Assembly (NCBI GenBank): GCA_023444705.1
Contig: JAEXMB010000044.1
Span: 1 to 50,026 of the forward strand
From: Pseudomonadota bacterium
GTDB lineage: Bacteria; Pseudomonadota; Alphaproteobacteria; Micavibrionales; UBA2020
Length of the DNA stretch: 50,026 nt
Direction of reading: 5' to 3'
Shown piece by piece: positions 1 to 9,643 of this stretch. The notes under the pieces were generated by a model. That model did not search any database and had not been told where the DNA came from. It was given only the letters and a program-made list of their open reading frames with translations. Position 1 is the stretch's first letter, and each line of letters begins with the position of its first letter. The translations under genes were made by a program, and so were the position numbers.

Positions 1-198
1 ACCCATGCCCGCGAGCTGGCCGCCGCGCGCATCATGGCCAGACGCAAACGCATCGGCCCGTGGCGGCGCAAACCGCTGGCCGACCCCAAGGATTCACAAA
101 AAGAAATGGCTGCACTGGCGCGGGCCGGCTTTTCCTATGACATCTGCCGCCGCGCGCTCGAGACGCCTGACGACGACACGGTCATTGATTTTGATTGA
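1..198 (+). CDS. recX: Regulatory protein RecX, C-terminal fragment
   Basis: The open frame enters from the left edge and stops with TGA at 196-198, leaving 65 residues. The visible part has the basic, Arg/Ala-rich helix and the ALARAGFSYDICRRALE ending typical of the last three-helix repeat of alphaproteobacterial RecX. RecX binds RecA filaments and modulates recombinase activity in the cytoplasm. The gene start and any upstream recA lie outside the window. It converges on the histidine kinase gene with a 2-base gap and no visible terminator. The family call rests on the C-terminal repeat only. Confidence 0.72.
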   Translation, partial: THARELAAARIMARRKRIGPWRRKPLADPKDSQKEMAALARAGFSYDICRRALETPDDDTVIDFD

Positions 199-200
199 TC

Positions 201-2789
<2,589 letters not shown>

Positions 2790-2845
2790 AACAAACCGGC
2801 CTAACCCCTTTGGCAGATATGTCCTTTTATCCTGTCTGATTATGA

Positions 2846-2865
2846 TTAAACTTTAATTAAAGTTT
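2846..2865. promoter_or_regulatory. CtrA-type site (2846-2860) overlapping an 18-base palindrome (2848-2865)
   Basis: TTAA at 2846-2849, seven bases, then TTAA at 2857-2860 gives a perfect TTAA-N7-TTAA, the full CtrA consensus of alphaproteobacteria. The overlapping 18-mer AAACTTTAATTAAAGTTT is its own reverse complement. The site lies in the 229-base AT-rich gap between the divergent kinase and patatin genes. On the minus strand a possible -10 (TAAAAG, 2824-2829) would place the -35 region inside the site. AT-rich DNA raises the chance of a coincidental match. Confidence 0.5.
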
Positions 2866-3018
2866 TAGCTAATTACCGTCAAAAGCCAGAAAATTGTTTA
2901 TTTTCAGAGACATGAAATATTTTCACGGTAATTTTATTACCGCATTTATAGATGACATAGCCTTTTTATTTCTGTAAAGTGGGTCAACCTCTTGTTTTCA
3001 TGCGTAAGGCTGTAACTT

Positions 3019-4527
3019 ATGTCTAATTCCAAGCGCGTATTCACCGTTCTGGTGATCGACGGCGGCGGTGTGCGCGGGATCGTTCCCGCCCGTATCCTTG
3101 AAACCATCGAAGCCCGCACCGGCAAGCCGATTGCCGAGCTGTTTGACATGGTTGGCGGTGTTTCCACCGGCGCCATCGTGGCCGCAGGGTTGAGCGTCCC
3201 CGACGAGGCTGACCCGACCAAGCCCAAATACACTGCTGAAAACATCAAGGATTTCTATTTCAAGCAAGCGCCGAAAATCTTCCCGCAACTCCGCTTTAAA
3301 AGCCTGCGCCAGATTTCAAGCTCTGCCGCCTACGATCCGCGCCCGATCGAAGACACCCTGCTCACCTACTTCGGCGAGACGCGCATCAGCGACAGCCTTG
3401 TCTCGCTGATGATCCCGGCTACCGACATCAAGAATTTCCGCCCCGCATGGATCAGTTCGATCAAAGGCCAGCCCGACCGATCGCCCGAGGGCTGGTCGAG
3501 CATGCTGATGCGCGATGCCATCCGCGGCGCCACCACAGCCCCCACCTATTTCCCCGCCAAATACGTCAACACCACGCCCAATGCCGACGTGCCGGGCGTA
3601 CAGCACCGCCATACGCTGATCGACGGCGGCTTTTTCAGCGGCAACGCCATGCGCCGCATGCTCACGCAGGCGCGCAAGATCGCCCCGCCCGATGCCGAGA
3701 TCGTCGTTGTGCATATCGGCACCGGCATGATCGGCAACTCGCTGTCGCCAGACGAGTGGAACAAGCTTGGCCCCCTTGGCATGCTCAGCAAGGACAAGGG
3801 CTCGATCCTGATGTCGCTGGCCATCAACATCGGCATTCTCGACATGGCGCAGGACCTGCGCGACGAACTGGGCGACCGCTTTGTTTCGCTCAACGGCAAC
3901 ATTGATTTCGAAGATACCGTCAACCATCCCTCGACCGACATGGATGACGCCAGTATCGAGAACATGAAGCTGCTGGAAAACTTCGCCGACCGCATCGTCG
4001 CCGAAAGCGGCGAGGATTTCGACCGCCTGTGCCGTATGCTCGACGAACGCCTGATCAACGAGCAAAAACACACGCAAAGTGCGCAGGCACTGACCCAGCT
4101 GACGGCGCACATGGAAAAAATCCGCACCGTCAAGTCGCTCAACCGCTTCTACCGTCTGGTGCTGCATACCTCATCCGGCCTTGCCAACGGCGGCCAGCCG
4201 CTGACGCCGCGCAATGCCGAGCAAGCCGAGATCTTCACGCTCGCAGGCCAGCTGACCGAAACGCATCGCGCCGACCTGTACCGCATCTACAGCGTCTTGC
4301 AGGACAAGCTGCAAAACCAGAGCCAGATCATGAACTCCGTCAAGGAAGCCGGCGACAGCATGGACCGCTTCATGAAGAAAATCAGCGGCAAGTTCAACAG
4401 CGCCGCCAATGACGACAAGCCGCAAGACCCGCCCGCCAACGACGACATCACCCCGCCACCCGCAGGGCTGGAACACTCCCCCGCGCCCAAAAAGGCGCCG
4501 TGGTGGCAACGCAAGCGCGGATCGTAA
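3019..4527 (+). CDS. Patatin-like phospholipase
   Basis: A 502-residue cytoplasmic acyl hydrolase of the patatin family. The glycine-rich oxyanion motif GGGVRG is at 15-20, the nucleophile elbow GVSTG has Ser49, and the DGG motif supplies Asp202, so the Ser/Asp dyad is complete. The catalytic domain takes up about the first 300 residues. The rest is helical, with a charged and proline-rich tail after about residue 455. There is no signal peptide or membrane segment. The family cleaves acyl esters of phospholipids or neutral lipids; the substrate here cannot be told. The gene stands alone between a divergent kinase and a strong terminator. No nucleotidyltransferase gene is adjacent, so a CBASS effector role is not supported. 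Confidence 0.88.
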   Translation: MSNSKRVFTVLVIDGGGVRGIVPARILETIEARTGKPIAELFDMVGGVSTGAIVAAGLSVPDEADPTKPKYTAENIKDFYFKQAPKIFPQLRFKSLRQISSSAAYDPRPIEDTLLTYFGETRISDSLVSLMIPATDIKNFRPAWISSIKGQPDRSPEGWSSMLMRDAIRGATTAPTYFPAKYVNTTPNADVPGVQHRHTLIDGGFFSGNAMRRMLTQARKIAPPDAEIVVVHIGTGMIGNSLSPDEWNKLGPLGMLSKDKGSILMSLAINIGILDMAQDLRDELGDRFVSLNGNIDFEDTVNHPSTDMDDASIENMKLLENFADRIVAESGEDFDRLCRMLDERLINEQKHTQSAQALTQLTAHMEKIRTVKSLNRFYRLVLHTSSGLANGGQPLTPRNAEQAEIFTLAGQLTETHRADLYRIYSVLQDKLQNQSQIMNSVKEAGDSMDRFMKKISGKFNSAANDDKPQDPPANDDITPPPAGLEHSPAPKKAPWWQRKRGS

Positions 4528-4532
4528 CAATT

Positions 4533-4568
4533 AAAAAAAAGCCCCGCACACTGGCGGGGCTTTTTTTT
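4533..4568. terminator. Bidirectional intrinsic terminator
   Basis: A8 plus GCCCCGC (4533-4547) pairs with GCGGGGC plus T8 (4554-4568) around a 6-base loop. The arms are a perfect 15-base inverted repeat with a T-run on each strand. It serves both the patatin gene and the convergent sodC operon. Confidence 0.93.
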
Positions 4569-4579
4569 AATCGGCGTGA

Positions 4580-5161
4580 TTACTGTTCAAGCTTGAACGG
4601 GATCGCCGTCACAACACCACAAGCCAGACGGTCACCCGCATCGCCTGCAGGCTGGCTGGCATAGTCATCGGCCTTTTCATGGATGATGAGGGCCGTGCCG
4701 TCTTCATCGGTCAGCTGTTCAAGCGTCATGTCGGTCGTGTAGACATGGAACTTGGCGCGATGGTCTTTGCCGACATAGAAGTTCGGCAGGTCGCCGCTGT
4801 GCGGGCCGTTTTCGGAGAAGAAGCCATGCTCCTGCCCTTCTTTCGCCGCATGCCCGCCGCTTTTCTTGAAGTGGTCGGCATGGTCGGAGCAATCACCCTT
4901 GCCGTGGAAGTGGATCGAATGCCAGCCTTCGGGCAGGTTATAGATGTCGACCATCAAAAACAGGCCCTTGGGCGCTTTTGAAATCAACGCACCGCCAACC
5001 ATTGTTTCATCCTGACCGTGCAGGGCGATCGAATATTCAGGCTTGGGCGCCTTGGTCGTGGAGATAAACTCCTGACTGGTGATCGCAGCCTGTCCTGTTA
5101 CCGCATAGGCGCCGATCACACCGGCCAGTCCGGCGACTGCGAGGTACTTCATGTATGTCAT
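4580..5161 (-). CDS. sodC: Periplasmic Cu/Zn superoxide dismutase
   Basis: A 193-residue exported enzyme that converts superoxide to oxygen and peroxide. The N-terminus (MTYMKYLAVAGLAGVIGAYA, cut probably after about residue 26) is a Sec signal peptide. Metal ligands are visible: His84 and His86 in HSIHFHGKGDC, the likely bridging His104, His112, His121 and Asp124 in the zinc loop, and His161 in IIHEKADDY. Arg178 is the active-site guide residue, and Cys91 and Cys181 form the expected disulfide. The open frame extends further upstream into the aminotransferase gene, but ATG at 5161 has AAAGGTGAG just upstream and starts directly with the signal peptide. It follows the aminotransferase by 25 bases and is probably the last gene of that operon. 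Confidence 0.92.
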   Translation of the reverse strand: MTYMKYLAVAGLAGVIGAYAVTGQAAITSQEFISTTKAPKPEYSIALHGQDETMVGGALISKAPKGLFLMVDIYNLPEGWHSIHFHGKGDCSDHADHFKKSGGHAAKEGQEHGFFSENGPHSGDLPNFYVGKDHRAKFHVYTTDMTLEQLTDEDGTALIIHEKADDYASQPAGDAGDRLACGVVTAIPFKLEQ

Positions 5162-5186
5162 GGTCTCACCTTTCATGTTGTTAAGC

Positions 5187-6443
5187 TCAGGGTTTCGGAC
5201 CGTTGGCGGTCTTCTTGAGGTCACTTGTGGCAGCAGGTTGCAACTCGCTGCAGGCTTTCTGGATGCGTTCGCACGCCTTGGTTAGCGTTTCCTGATCAAG
5301 CGCATAGGAAATGCGGAAGTATGGCGACAAACCGAATTCCACGCCCTGCACGACGACAAGGTGATGCTTTTCGACCAGATAGTTGGCGAAATCGGTATCG
5401 GTTTCGATCTTCTTGCCGTCGGGCGTGACTTTGCCGATGACGCCCTCGCATGACGCGTAAACATAGAACGCGCCTTCGGGGGTCTGGCAGGTAATGCCCT
5501 CGCACTTGTTGAGCAGACCGACGACAAGGTCGCGGCGCTCCTGAAACTTGGCGCGCCATTCGCGCAGGAAGGCCTGATCGCCCGTCAGCGCCGCAACGGC
5601 CGCCGCCTGGCTGATCGAGCTTGGGTTTGAGGTACTTTGCCCCTGCACCTTGTTCATCGCCTGAATCAGCTCGACAGGCCCACCGGCATAGCCGATGCGC
5701 CAGCCCGTCATCGCATAAGCTTTCGACACGCCATTGACGGTCAGCGTGCGGTCATACAGCTCGGGGCAGACCTGCGCGATGGTGGTGAACTTGAAATCGT
5801 CATAGACGAGGTGTTCATAGATATCATCCGCCAGCACCCAGACGTGGGGATGCTTTTTCAGCACCTCGCCGAGCGCCTTCAGCTCCGCCTCGGTATAGGC
5901 GGCACCCGTGGGGTTGGACGGCGAGTTGAGGATCACCCATTTGGTGTTGGGGGTTATGGCGGCATCGAGTTGCGCCGGCGTCATCTTGAAGCTTGCCGCC
6001 TGCGTGGTGTTGACGATCACGGGCGTGCCTTCGGCCAGCGCGACCATTTCAGGATACGACAGCCAGTAAGGGGCTGCGATCACCACTTCGTCGCCGGGGT
6101 TGAGCGTCGCCATGAAGGCATTATAAAGCACCTGCTTGCCGCCGGTGCCGACGATGACCTGTTCGGGCTTGTAGGTCAGGTTATTTTCGCGCGCGAATTT
6201 TTCCGAGATCGCCTTGCGCAGTTCGGGCGTGCCGGGCACGGGCGTGTATTTCGTCTTGCCCGCATCCATCGCGCGCTTGGCGCCTTCCTTGATGAAATCG
6301 GGGGTGTCGAAATCAGGCTCGCCGACAGAAAGGCCGATCACATCCTTGCCCTGCGCCTTGAGTTCCTGCGCCTTGGCGGCAAGCGCGAGGGTGGCGGACG
6401 GCTTGATCTTGTCAAGGCGGCTGGCGATGAATTTGCGGGTCAT
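5187..6443 (-). CDS. aspC: Pyridoxal-phosphate aspartate aminotransferase, class I
   Basis: A 418-residue cytoplasmic fold-type I aminotransferase that moves the amino group between aspartate and 2-oxoglutarate. The N-terminal SRLDKIKPSATLALAAKA and SVGEPDFDTP motifs mark the I-gamma (thermophile/rhizobial) subgroup. NPTG is at 177-180, ADDIYEHLVYD follows near 205, and the PLP lysine is Lys241 in NGVSKAYAMTGWRIGY. The length is slightly above the usual 400 because of a Lys/Pro-rich tail. ATG at 6443 overlaps the stop of the kinase gene by 4 bases, so translation is probably coupled. Members of this subgroup can also accept prephenate or aromatic acids, so substrate specificity is inferred. 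Confidence 0.9.
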   Translation of the reverse strand: MTRKFIASRLDKIKPSATLALAAKAQELKAQGKDVIGLSVGEPDFDTPDFIKEGAKRAMDAGKTKYTPVPGTPELRKAISEKFARENNLTYKPEQVIVGTGGKQVLYNAFMATLNPGDEVVIAAPYWLSYPEMVALAEGTPVIVNTTQAASFKMTPAQLDAAITPNTKWVILNSPSNPTGAAYTEAELKALGEVLKKHPHVWVLADDIYEHLVYDDFKFTTIAQVCPELYDRTLTVNGVSKAYAMTGWRIGYAGGPVELIQAMNKVQGQSTSNPSSISQAAAVAALTGDQAFLREWRAKFQERRDLVVGLLNKCEGITCQTPEGAFYVYASCEGVIGKVTPDGKKIETDTDFANYLVEKHHLVVVQGVEFGLSPYFRISYALDQETLTKACERIQKACSELQPAATSDLKKTANGPKP

Positions 6444-7516
6444 AGGGTCGGTCCTTTGCGGTTCTGTGCGGATTTAAGGGGGAGCGCGATGTCGATCTGG
6501 TTGTCGGCAAACCACTGCTTGAGCGGCGCGAGTGCCGGATCGTTCACCGATTGCATGAACAGTTTGTGAACATGCGGGATGAATTGCAGGTAGCGGTCCT
6601 TGCCGTCGCGCTCGAACAGGCGCACGAAGATGCCAAGCACCTTGGCATGGCGCTGTGCCGCCAGCACGCGGAAGGAATAGTCAAAGCCCTGCTTGTCAAA
6701 GCCCGCGCCCATCGCGGTGACATAGCGGTCATACAGATGTTGTTTCAGATCCGCCGGAACGTCGCGGCGCGCGTCTTCGAGCAGCGACATCACGTCATAG
6801 CTGAACTGGCCGATCAGCGCGTCCTGGAAATCGAGCAGGCCGCAGCGGCCAATGCCCTCGCCGTCCTTGGTCAGCATCAGGTTGTCGACGTGGTAGTCGC
6901 GCAGAACCAGCGACAGCTGGTCCTTGGGCAAATCCTTGAACAGGCCGCGCCAGACATCGCCGAATGATTTTTTCAGCTCGTCCGTCGGCTTCTTGCCGGT
7001 CAGCGCGGGATAATACCAGTCAAGCAACAGCATGGCCTCGTCCACCAGCACCTGATCGCTATAGGGCTTGAGGTCGATGCCGTTGCGCGCGGGGTGCTTG
7101 TGCAGATGCACCAGCACGTCGATGGCCAGCTCATACAGCGGCTTGGGGTCCAGCCCCTTGTTGAACAGCTGGGTATAAGTATCGTCGCCGAAGTCCTCAA
7201 GCACCAGCAGGCCGTTTTCAAGGTCCTTGTAAAGAATTTCAGGCGCGCGCAGGCCGATGGCGCGCAGATGTTCGGCAATGGCGATAAAGGGTTCGACCAT
7301 CACATAGGGCGGCACCGGCGGGCGGTCGGGCGGGTCCTGCATCAGCAATGTGGGCGTGGGTGCGCCTTGCAGACGGTAATAACGGCGGAACGACGCGTCA
7401 GCCGCCATCGCCTCCATCGTCACGTTTTGCCAGCCGATCGCTTGCAGGAATTCTTCACGCAGGATCTGGCGGCGGGCAGCGGTATCTTCGGCTGCGGTGT
7501 TCTTTTGTGGCTGCAT
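6440..7516 (-). CDS. Aminoglycoside-phosphotransferase-fold kinase, AmgK-like
   Basis: A 358-residue cytoplasmic kinase of the APH/choline-kinase fold. VLRDYHVDNLM carries the catalytic Asp207 and the HxDN signature, and GLLDFQDAL carries the Mg-binding Asp229. The sequence resembles AmgK, which phosphorylates N-acetylmuramate or N-acetylglucosamine at the anomeric carbon during peptidoglycan recycling. In AmgK loci the MurU nucleotidyltransferase gene is usually next door; here aspC follows instead, so the sugar assignment is uncertain. The open frame begins with TTG at 7522, but ATG at 7516 has AAAGG seven bases upstream and is the better start. It is the first gene of a three-gene operon with aspC and sodC. 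Confidence 0.66.
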   Translation of the reverse strand: MQPQKNTAAEDTAARRQILREEFLQAIGWQNVTMEAMAADASFRRYYRLQGAPTPTLLMQDPPDRPPVPPYVMVEPFIAIAEHLRAIGLRAPEILYKDLENGLLVLEDFGDDTYTQLFNKGLDPKPLYELAIDVLVHLHKHPARNGIDLKPYSDQVLVDEAMLLLDWYYPALTGKKPTDELKKSFGDVWRGLFKDLPKDQLSLVLRDYHVDNLMLTKDGEGIGRCGLLDFQDALIGQFSYDVMSLLEDARRDVPADLKQHLYDRYVTAMGAGFDKQGFDYSFRVLAAQRHAKVLGIFVRLFERDGKDRYLQFIPHVHKLFMQSVNDPALAPLKQWFADNQIDIALPLKSAQNRKGPTL

Positions 7517-7625
7517 AGTCAAACCTTTCGGTTGGCGCGGCTTGGTTCAAGGATGCGAAACCATAGCATTTCCCACCCGCCCATGCACCACGAAATGGCG
7601 CAATTGCAGGGTTTTGGCAGGAAAC

Positions 7626-7654
7626 TTGACGCCCCCTATAATTTACCATAAAAT
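7626..7654 (+). promoter_or_regulatory. Sigma-70-type promoter
   Basis: TTGACG at 7626-7631 and TAAAAT at 7649-7654 are exactly 17 bases apart, in the gap between the divergent kinase operon and the small gene at 7696. GGAGG follows at 7676-7680, ahead of that gene. Confidence 0.55.
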
Positions 7655-7695
7655 GTATAAATAGACTGTTTCCACGGAGGTACCCCGCCATAAGA

Positions 7696-8133
7696 ATGGC
7701 GGACAAGCGCGAAGGGGGATTTGCGCGGATGGCGAACAAGATCAAGTCACTGGGCCATGAAATGCAGCGGGTCATCGACCTTGGCCTGATCGACCATTGG
7801 TTGCGCGGCCTGAGCCAGATCGCACCCCGCCCCATCAGCCGCGCTGCCGAGGATTACGCCGACGATTTCAACACCCACCTGATCGGATATGACAGCGTCG
7901 ACAGCATTGACGTCGCCCATATCCAGAACCTGACAGGCTGCCGCCAGCTTTTGGCTACCTGCAGCAAAAACAACATCTTCGTTGAATTAAAAATGAGCAA
8001 TGACGGATACTTATCTGTCACTTTTCAGCCCAAACTTGAATTTAAGCATAGCACCGTTTTTGGCGCGAGTTATCACAACGTGCTGCCGACGCTGTTCACG
8101 CGCCCTGCCCGCCAACCTGAATATTCAGGTTGA
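7696..8133 (+). CDS. Uncharacterised 145-residue protein
   Basis: I do not recognise this protein. It has no signal peptide or membrane helix. The N-terminal half is amphipathic helix around HEMQRVIDLGLIDHWLRGL, and the C-terminal half alternates short strands. The LIDHWLRG...PRP region loosely recalls small alphaproteobacterial proteins of PAS-like fold, but that is not enough for a call. GGAGG at 7676-7680 is 15 bases from ATG 7696, which is long; ATG at 7729 (codon 12) is an alternative start. It has its own promoter (7626-7654), and its stop codon is the end of a perfect 20-base palindrome. It converges on the next gene. Confidence 0.65.
   Translation: MADKREGGFARMANKIKSLGHEMQRVIDLGLIDHWLRGLSQIAPRPISRAAEDYADDFNTHLIGYDSVDSIDVAHIQNLTGCRQLLATCSKNNIFVELKMSNDGYLSVTFQPKLEFKHSTVFGASYHNVLPTLFTRPARQPEYSG
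8113..8132. repeat. Perfect 20-base palindrome at the gene end
   Basis: CAACCTGAATATTCAGGTTG is identical to its reverse complement. Its last two bases are the first two of the TGA stop of the 7696 gene. It lies between convergent genes and could fold as a hairpin in either transcript; there is no T-run directly after it. Confidence 0.7.
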
Positions 8134-8143
8134 GCGTCAGCCC

Positions 8144-8557
8144 TTATTTCTTTGATTTATCGTCTTTAGTGACGCTACGACTGGCGATCTTGTTGATCGC
8201 GTCGATGTGCTTTTTCGATGCGGCACCCGGACGCCCCAGATTGCGCGGTGCCGGCTCGCCAAAGCCAACACCCTCGTGACGCCCGCCTTTGAGCGACGAC
8301 AGCAGCGCCTCGCCGAACTCGCCGACCTGCTCGGCCTGCACCTTCAGCTCCTTGGGTGCTTTCTTGAGCTGTTCGGGGTTAAGGACATGGGTGATCGCAT
8401 GCGCCAGAATGCCGGGCATATGCGGCGCCACCAGCCCTGCCAGCAGGGTATGGTCGTTTTCCAGCCACTGCACCAGCAGGCGCTGCGCCTTGAGATGGTT
8501 GCCGCCTGATTTTTCCAGTGCGTCGCGCACGCGCGACAGGGCGTAGTCTCTGCTCAT
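8144..8557 (-). CDS. Conserved small helical protein of unknown function
   Basis: A 137-residue cytoplasmic protein with no signal peptide or membrane helix. The N-terminal 60 residues (SRDYALSRVRDALEKSGGNH onward) look like two or three helices ending in a hydrophobic stretch, LLAGLVAPHMPGILAHAI. The C-terminal half is Gly- and Lys-rich and ends in basic residues, so it is probably disordered. I know of similar unnamed proteins in alphaproteobacteria but no function. The frame is open to an ATG at 8590, but ATG at 8557 has GGGAGG nine bases upstream and is preferred. It converges with the 7696 gene and is divergent from the nitrilase gene. Confidence 0.7.
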   Translation of the reverse strand: MSRDYALSRVRDALEKSGGNHLKAQRLLVQWLENDHTLLAGLVAPHMPGILAHAITHVLNPEQLKKAPKELKVQAEQVGEFGEALLSSLKGGRHEGVGFGEPAPRNLGRPGAASKKHIDAINKIASRSVTKDDKSKK

Positions 8558-8711
8558 GTGAATGGCCTCCCACTTCCTCAAGTCTCGCACGCCGCAACTG
8601 GCGTGACAACATATACCGCCACGCGAGATTTTCTTTTCAGAATATTGAAATTCCGCGCAATTCGGCTATAACGCTTAATGAACACGATTTTTCCCCGCGA
8701 AGGATGCCACC

Positions 8712-9638
8712 ATGAGCAACGCCCCCACCCTGACCATCGCCCACTGGATGACCAGCTTTTCCCATCCCGTCAAAAACATCGGCGAGTGGCTGGAGCTGTT
8801 GCGCGCGCGCGTGCGCGATGCGGCAGCGGCCAAGGCCGACATCCTGCTGATCCCCGAGCATATCAGCGAACACTGGATCCACTTCGCCCCGCCCGCCCTT
8901 GGCTATACCGAAGAAACCACCTGGATGGCCGATGTCGCGCTCGACGCCATGCCACAGGTACAGGCGATGGCGCGCGAACACAATATCGCCATCGTTGCGG
9001 GTTCAACCGCATGGCGCCATGAAACCAGCGGCAAGCTGCGCAACCGCAGCTGGATGTTCTTTCCCGACCGCGATCCCGTGTTTCATGACAAGCTGGTCAT
9101 GACCCCGTCGGAAAAAGACAGCGAAGGCTGGATGTTCGAGGCCGGCGACCTGCTGACCCTGTTCACATGGCGCGGCGTCAAATGTGCGCTCATCATCTGC
9201 CTTGACGTCGAAATGCCGCAAGTCTCCCATCTGCTGGCCAAGGAAGACATCGATCTGCTGCTGGTGCCCTCGATGACCACCAAGAAGGCGGGCTATTACC
9301 GCGTGTTCAACTGTGCCCGTGCGCGCGCGGTCGAGCAAATGTGCGCCGTTGCCGTGGTCGGCTGCGTCGGCGCCCCGCAAAAAGGCGGCAAGCTGCGCGA
9401 CGGTTATCACAGTGCCGCCGCCGTCTATATCCCGTCAGAAGAAATCTTTGGCCACACCGGTATTTTCAGCGAACACCCGCTGCATAACGATGCGCCTAAC
9501 GGCGGCGATATGTTGATCAGCCGCGACATCCCCGTCGGCACCATCCGCGACGTGCGCCGCGCCGCCAATGGCCGCAGCGCCGAGGCCTGGCCCGGTCCCT
9601 TTGACGCCAGCCATATCACGGTACTCGAGCAAATCTGA
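8712..9638 (+). CDS. Nitrilase/carbon-nitrogen hydrolase family protein
   Basis: A 308-residue cytoplasmic enzyme of the nitrilase superfamily, which hydrolyses non-peptide C-N bonds. The catalytic triad is complete: Glu49 in LLIPEHISEHW, Lys127 in VFHDKLVMTPSEK and Cys163 in ALIICLDVEMP. ATG at 8712 follows AAGGATGCCACC, a good ribosome site. The next gene, mfd, is convergent five bases away, and the upstream small gene is divergent, so this gene is its own transcription unit. The fragment ICLDVEMPQ and the nearby NCARARAVEQ fit the aliphatic amidase / N-carbamoylase branches, but the substrate cannot be deduced. Confidence 0.85.
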   Translation: MSNAPTLTIAHWMTSFSHPVKNIGEWLELLRARVRDAAAAKADILLIPEHISEHWIHFAPPALGYTEETTWMADVALDAMPQVQAMAREHNIAIVAGSTAWRHETSGKLRNRSWMFFPDRDPVFHDKLVMTPSEKDSEGWMFEAGDLLTLFTWRGVKCALIICLDVEMPQVSHLLAKEDIDLLLVPSMTTKKAGYYRVFNCARARAVEQMCAVAVVGCVGAPQKGGKLRDGYHSAAAVYIPSEEIFGHTGIFSEHPLHNDAPNGGDMLISRDIPVGTIRDVRRAANGRSAEAWPGPFDASHITVLEQI

Positions 9639-9643
9639 GCGGA

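Noticed and set aside
3019..4527. Patatin gene as a CBASS (CapV-type) effector
   Set aside because: No nucleotidyltransferase or accessory CBASS gene is adjacent; the neighbours are a histidine kinase and a terminator.
7626..7642. TTGACG followed closely by TATAAT as a promoter
   Set aside because: The spacing between these two elements is only 5 bases; TAAAAT at 7649-7654 gives the proper 17.
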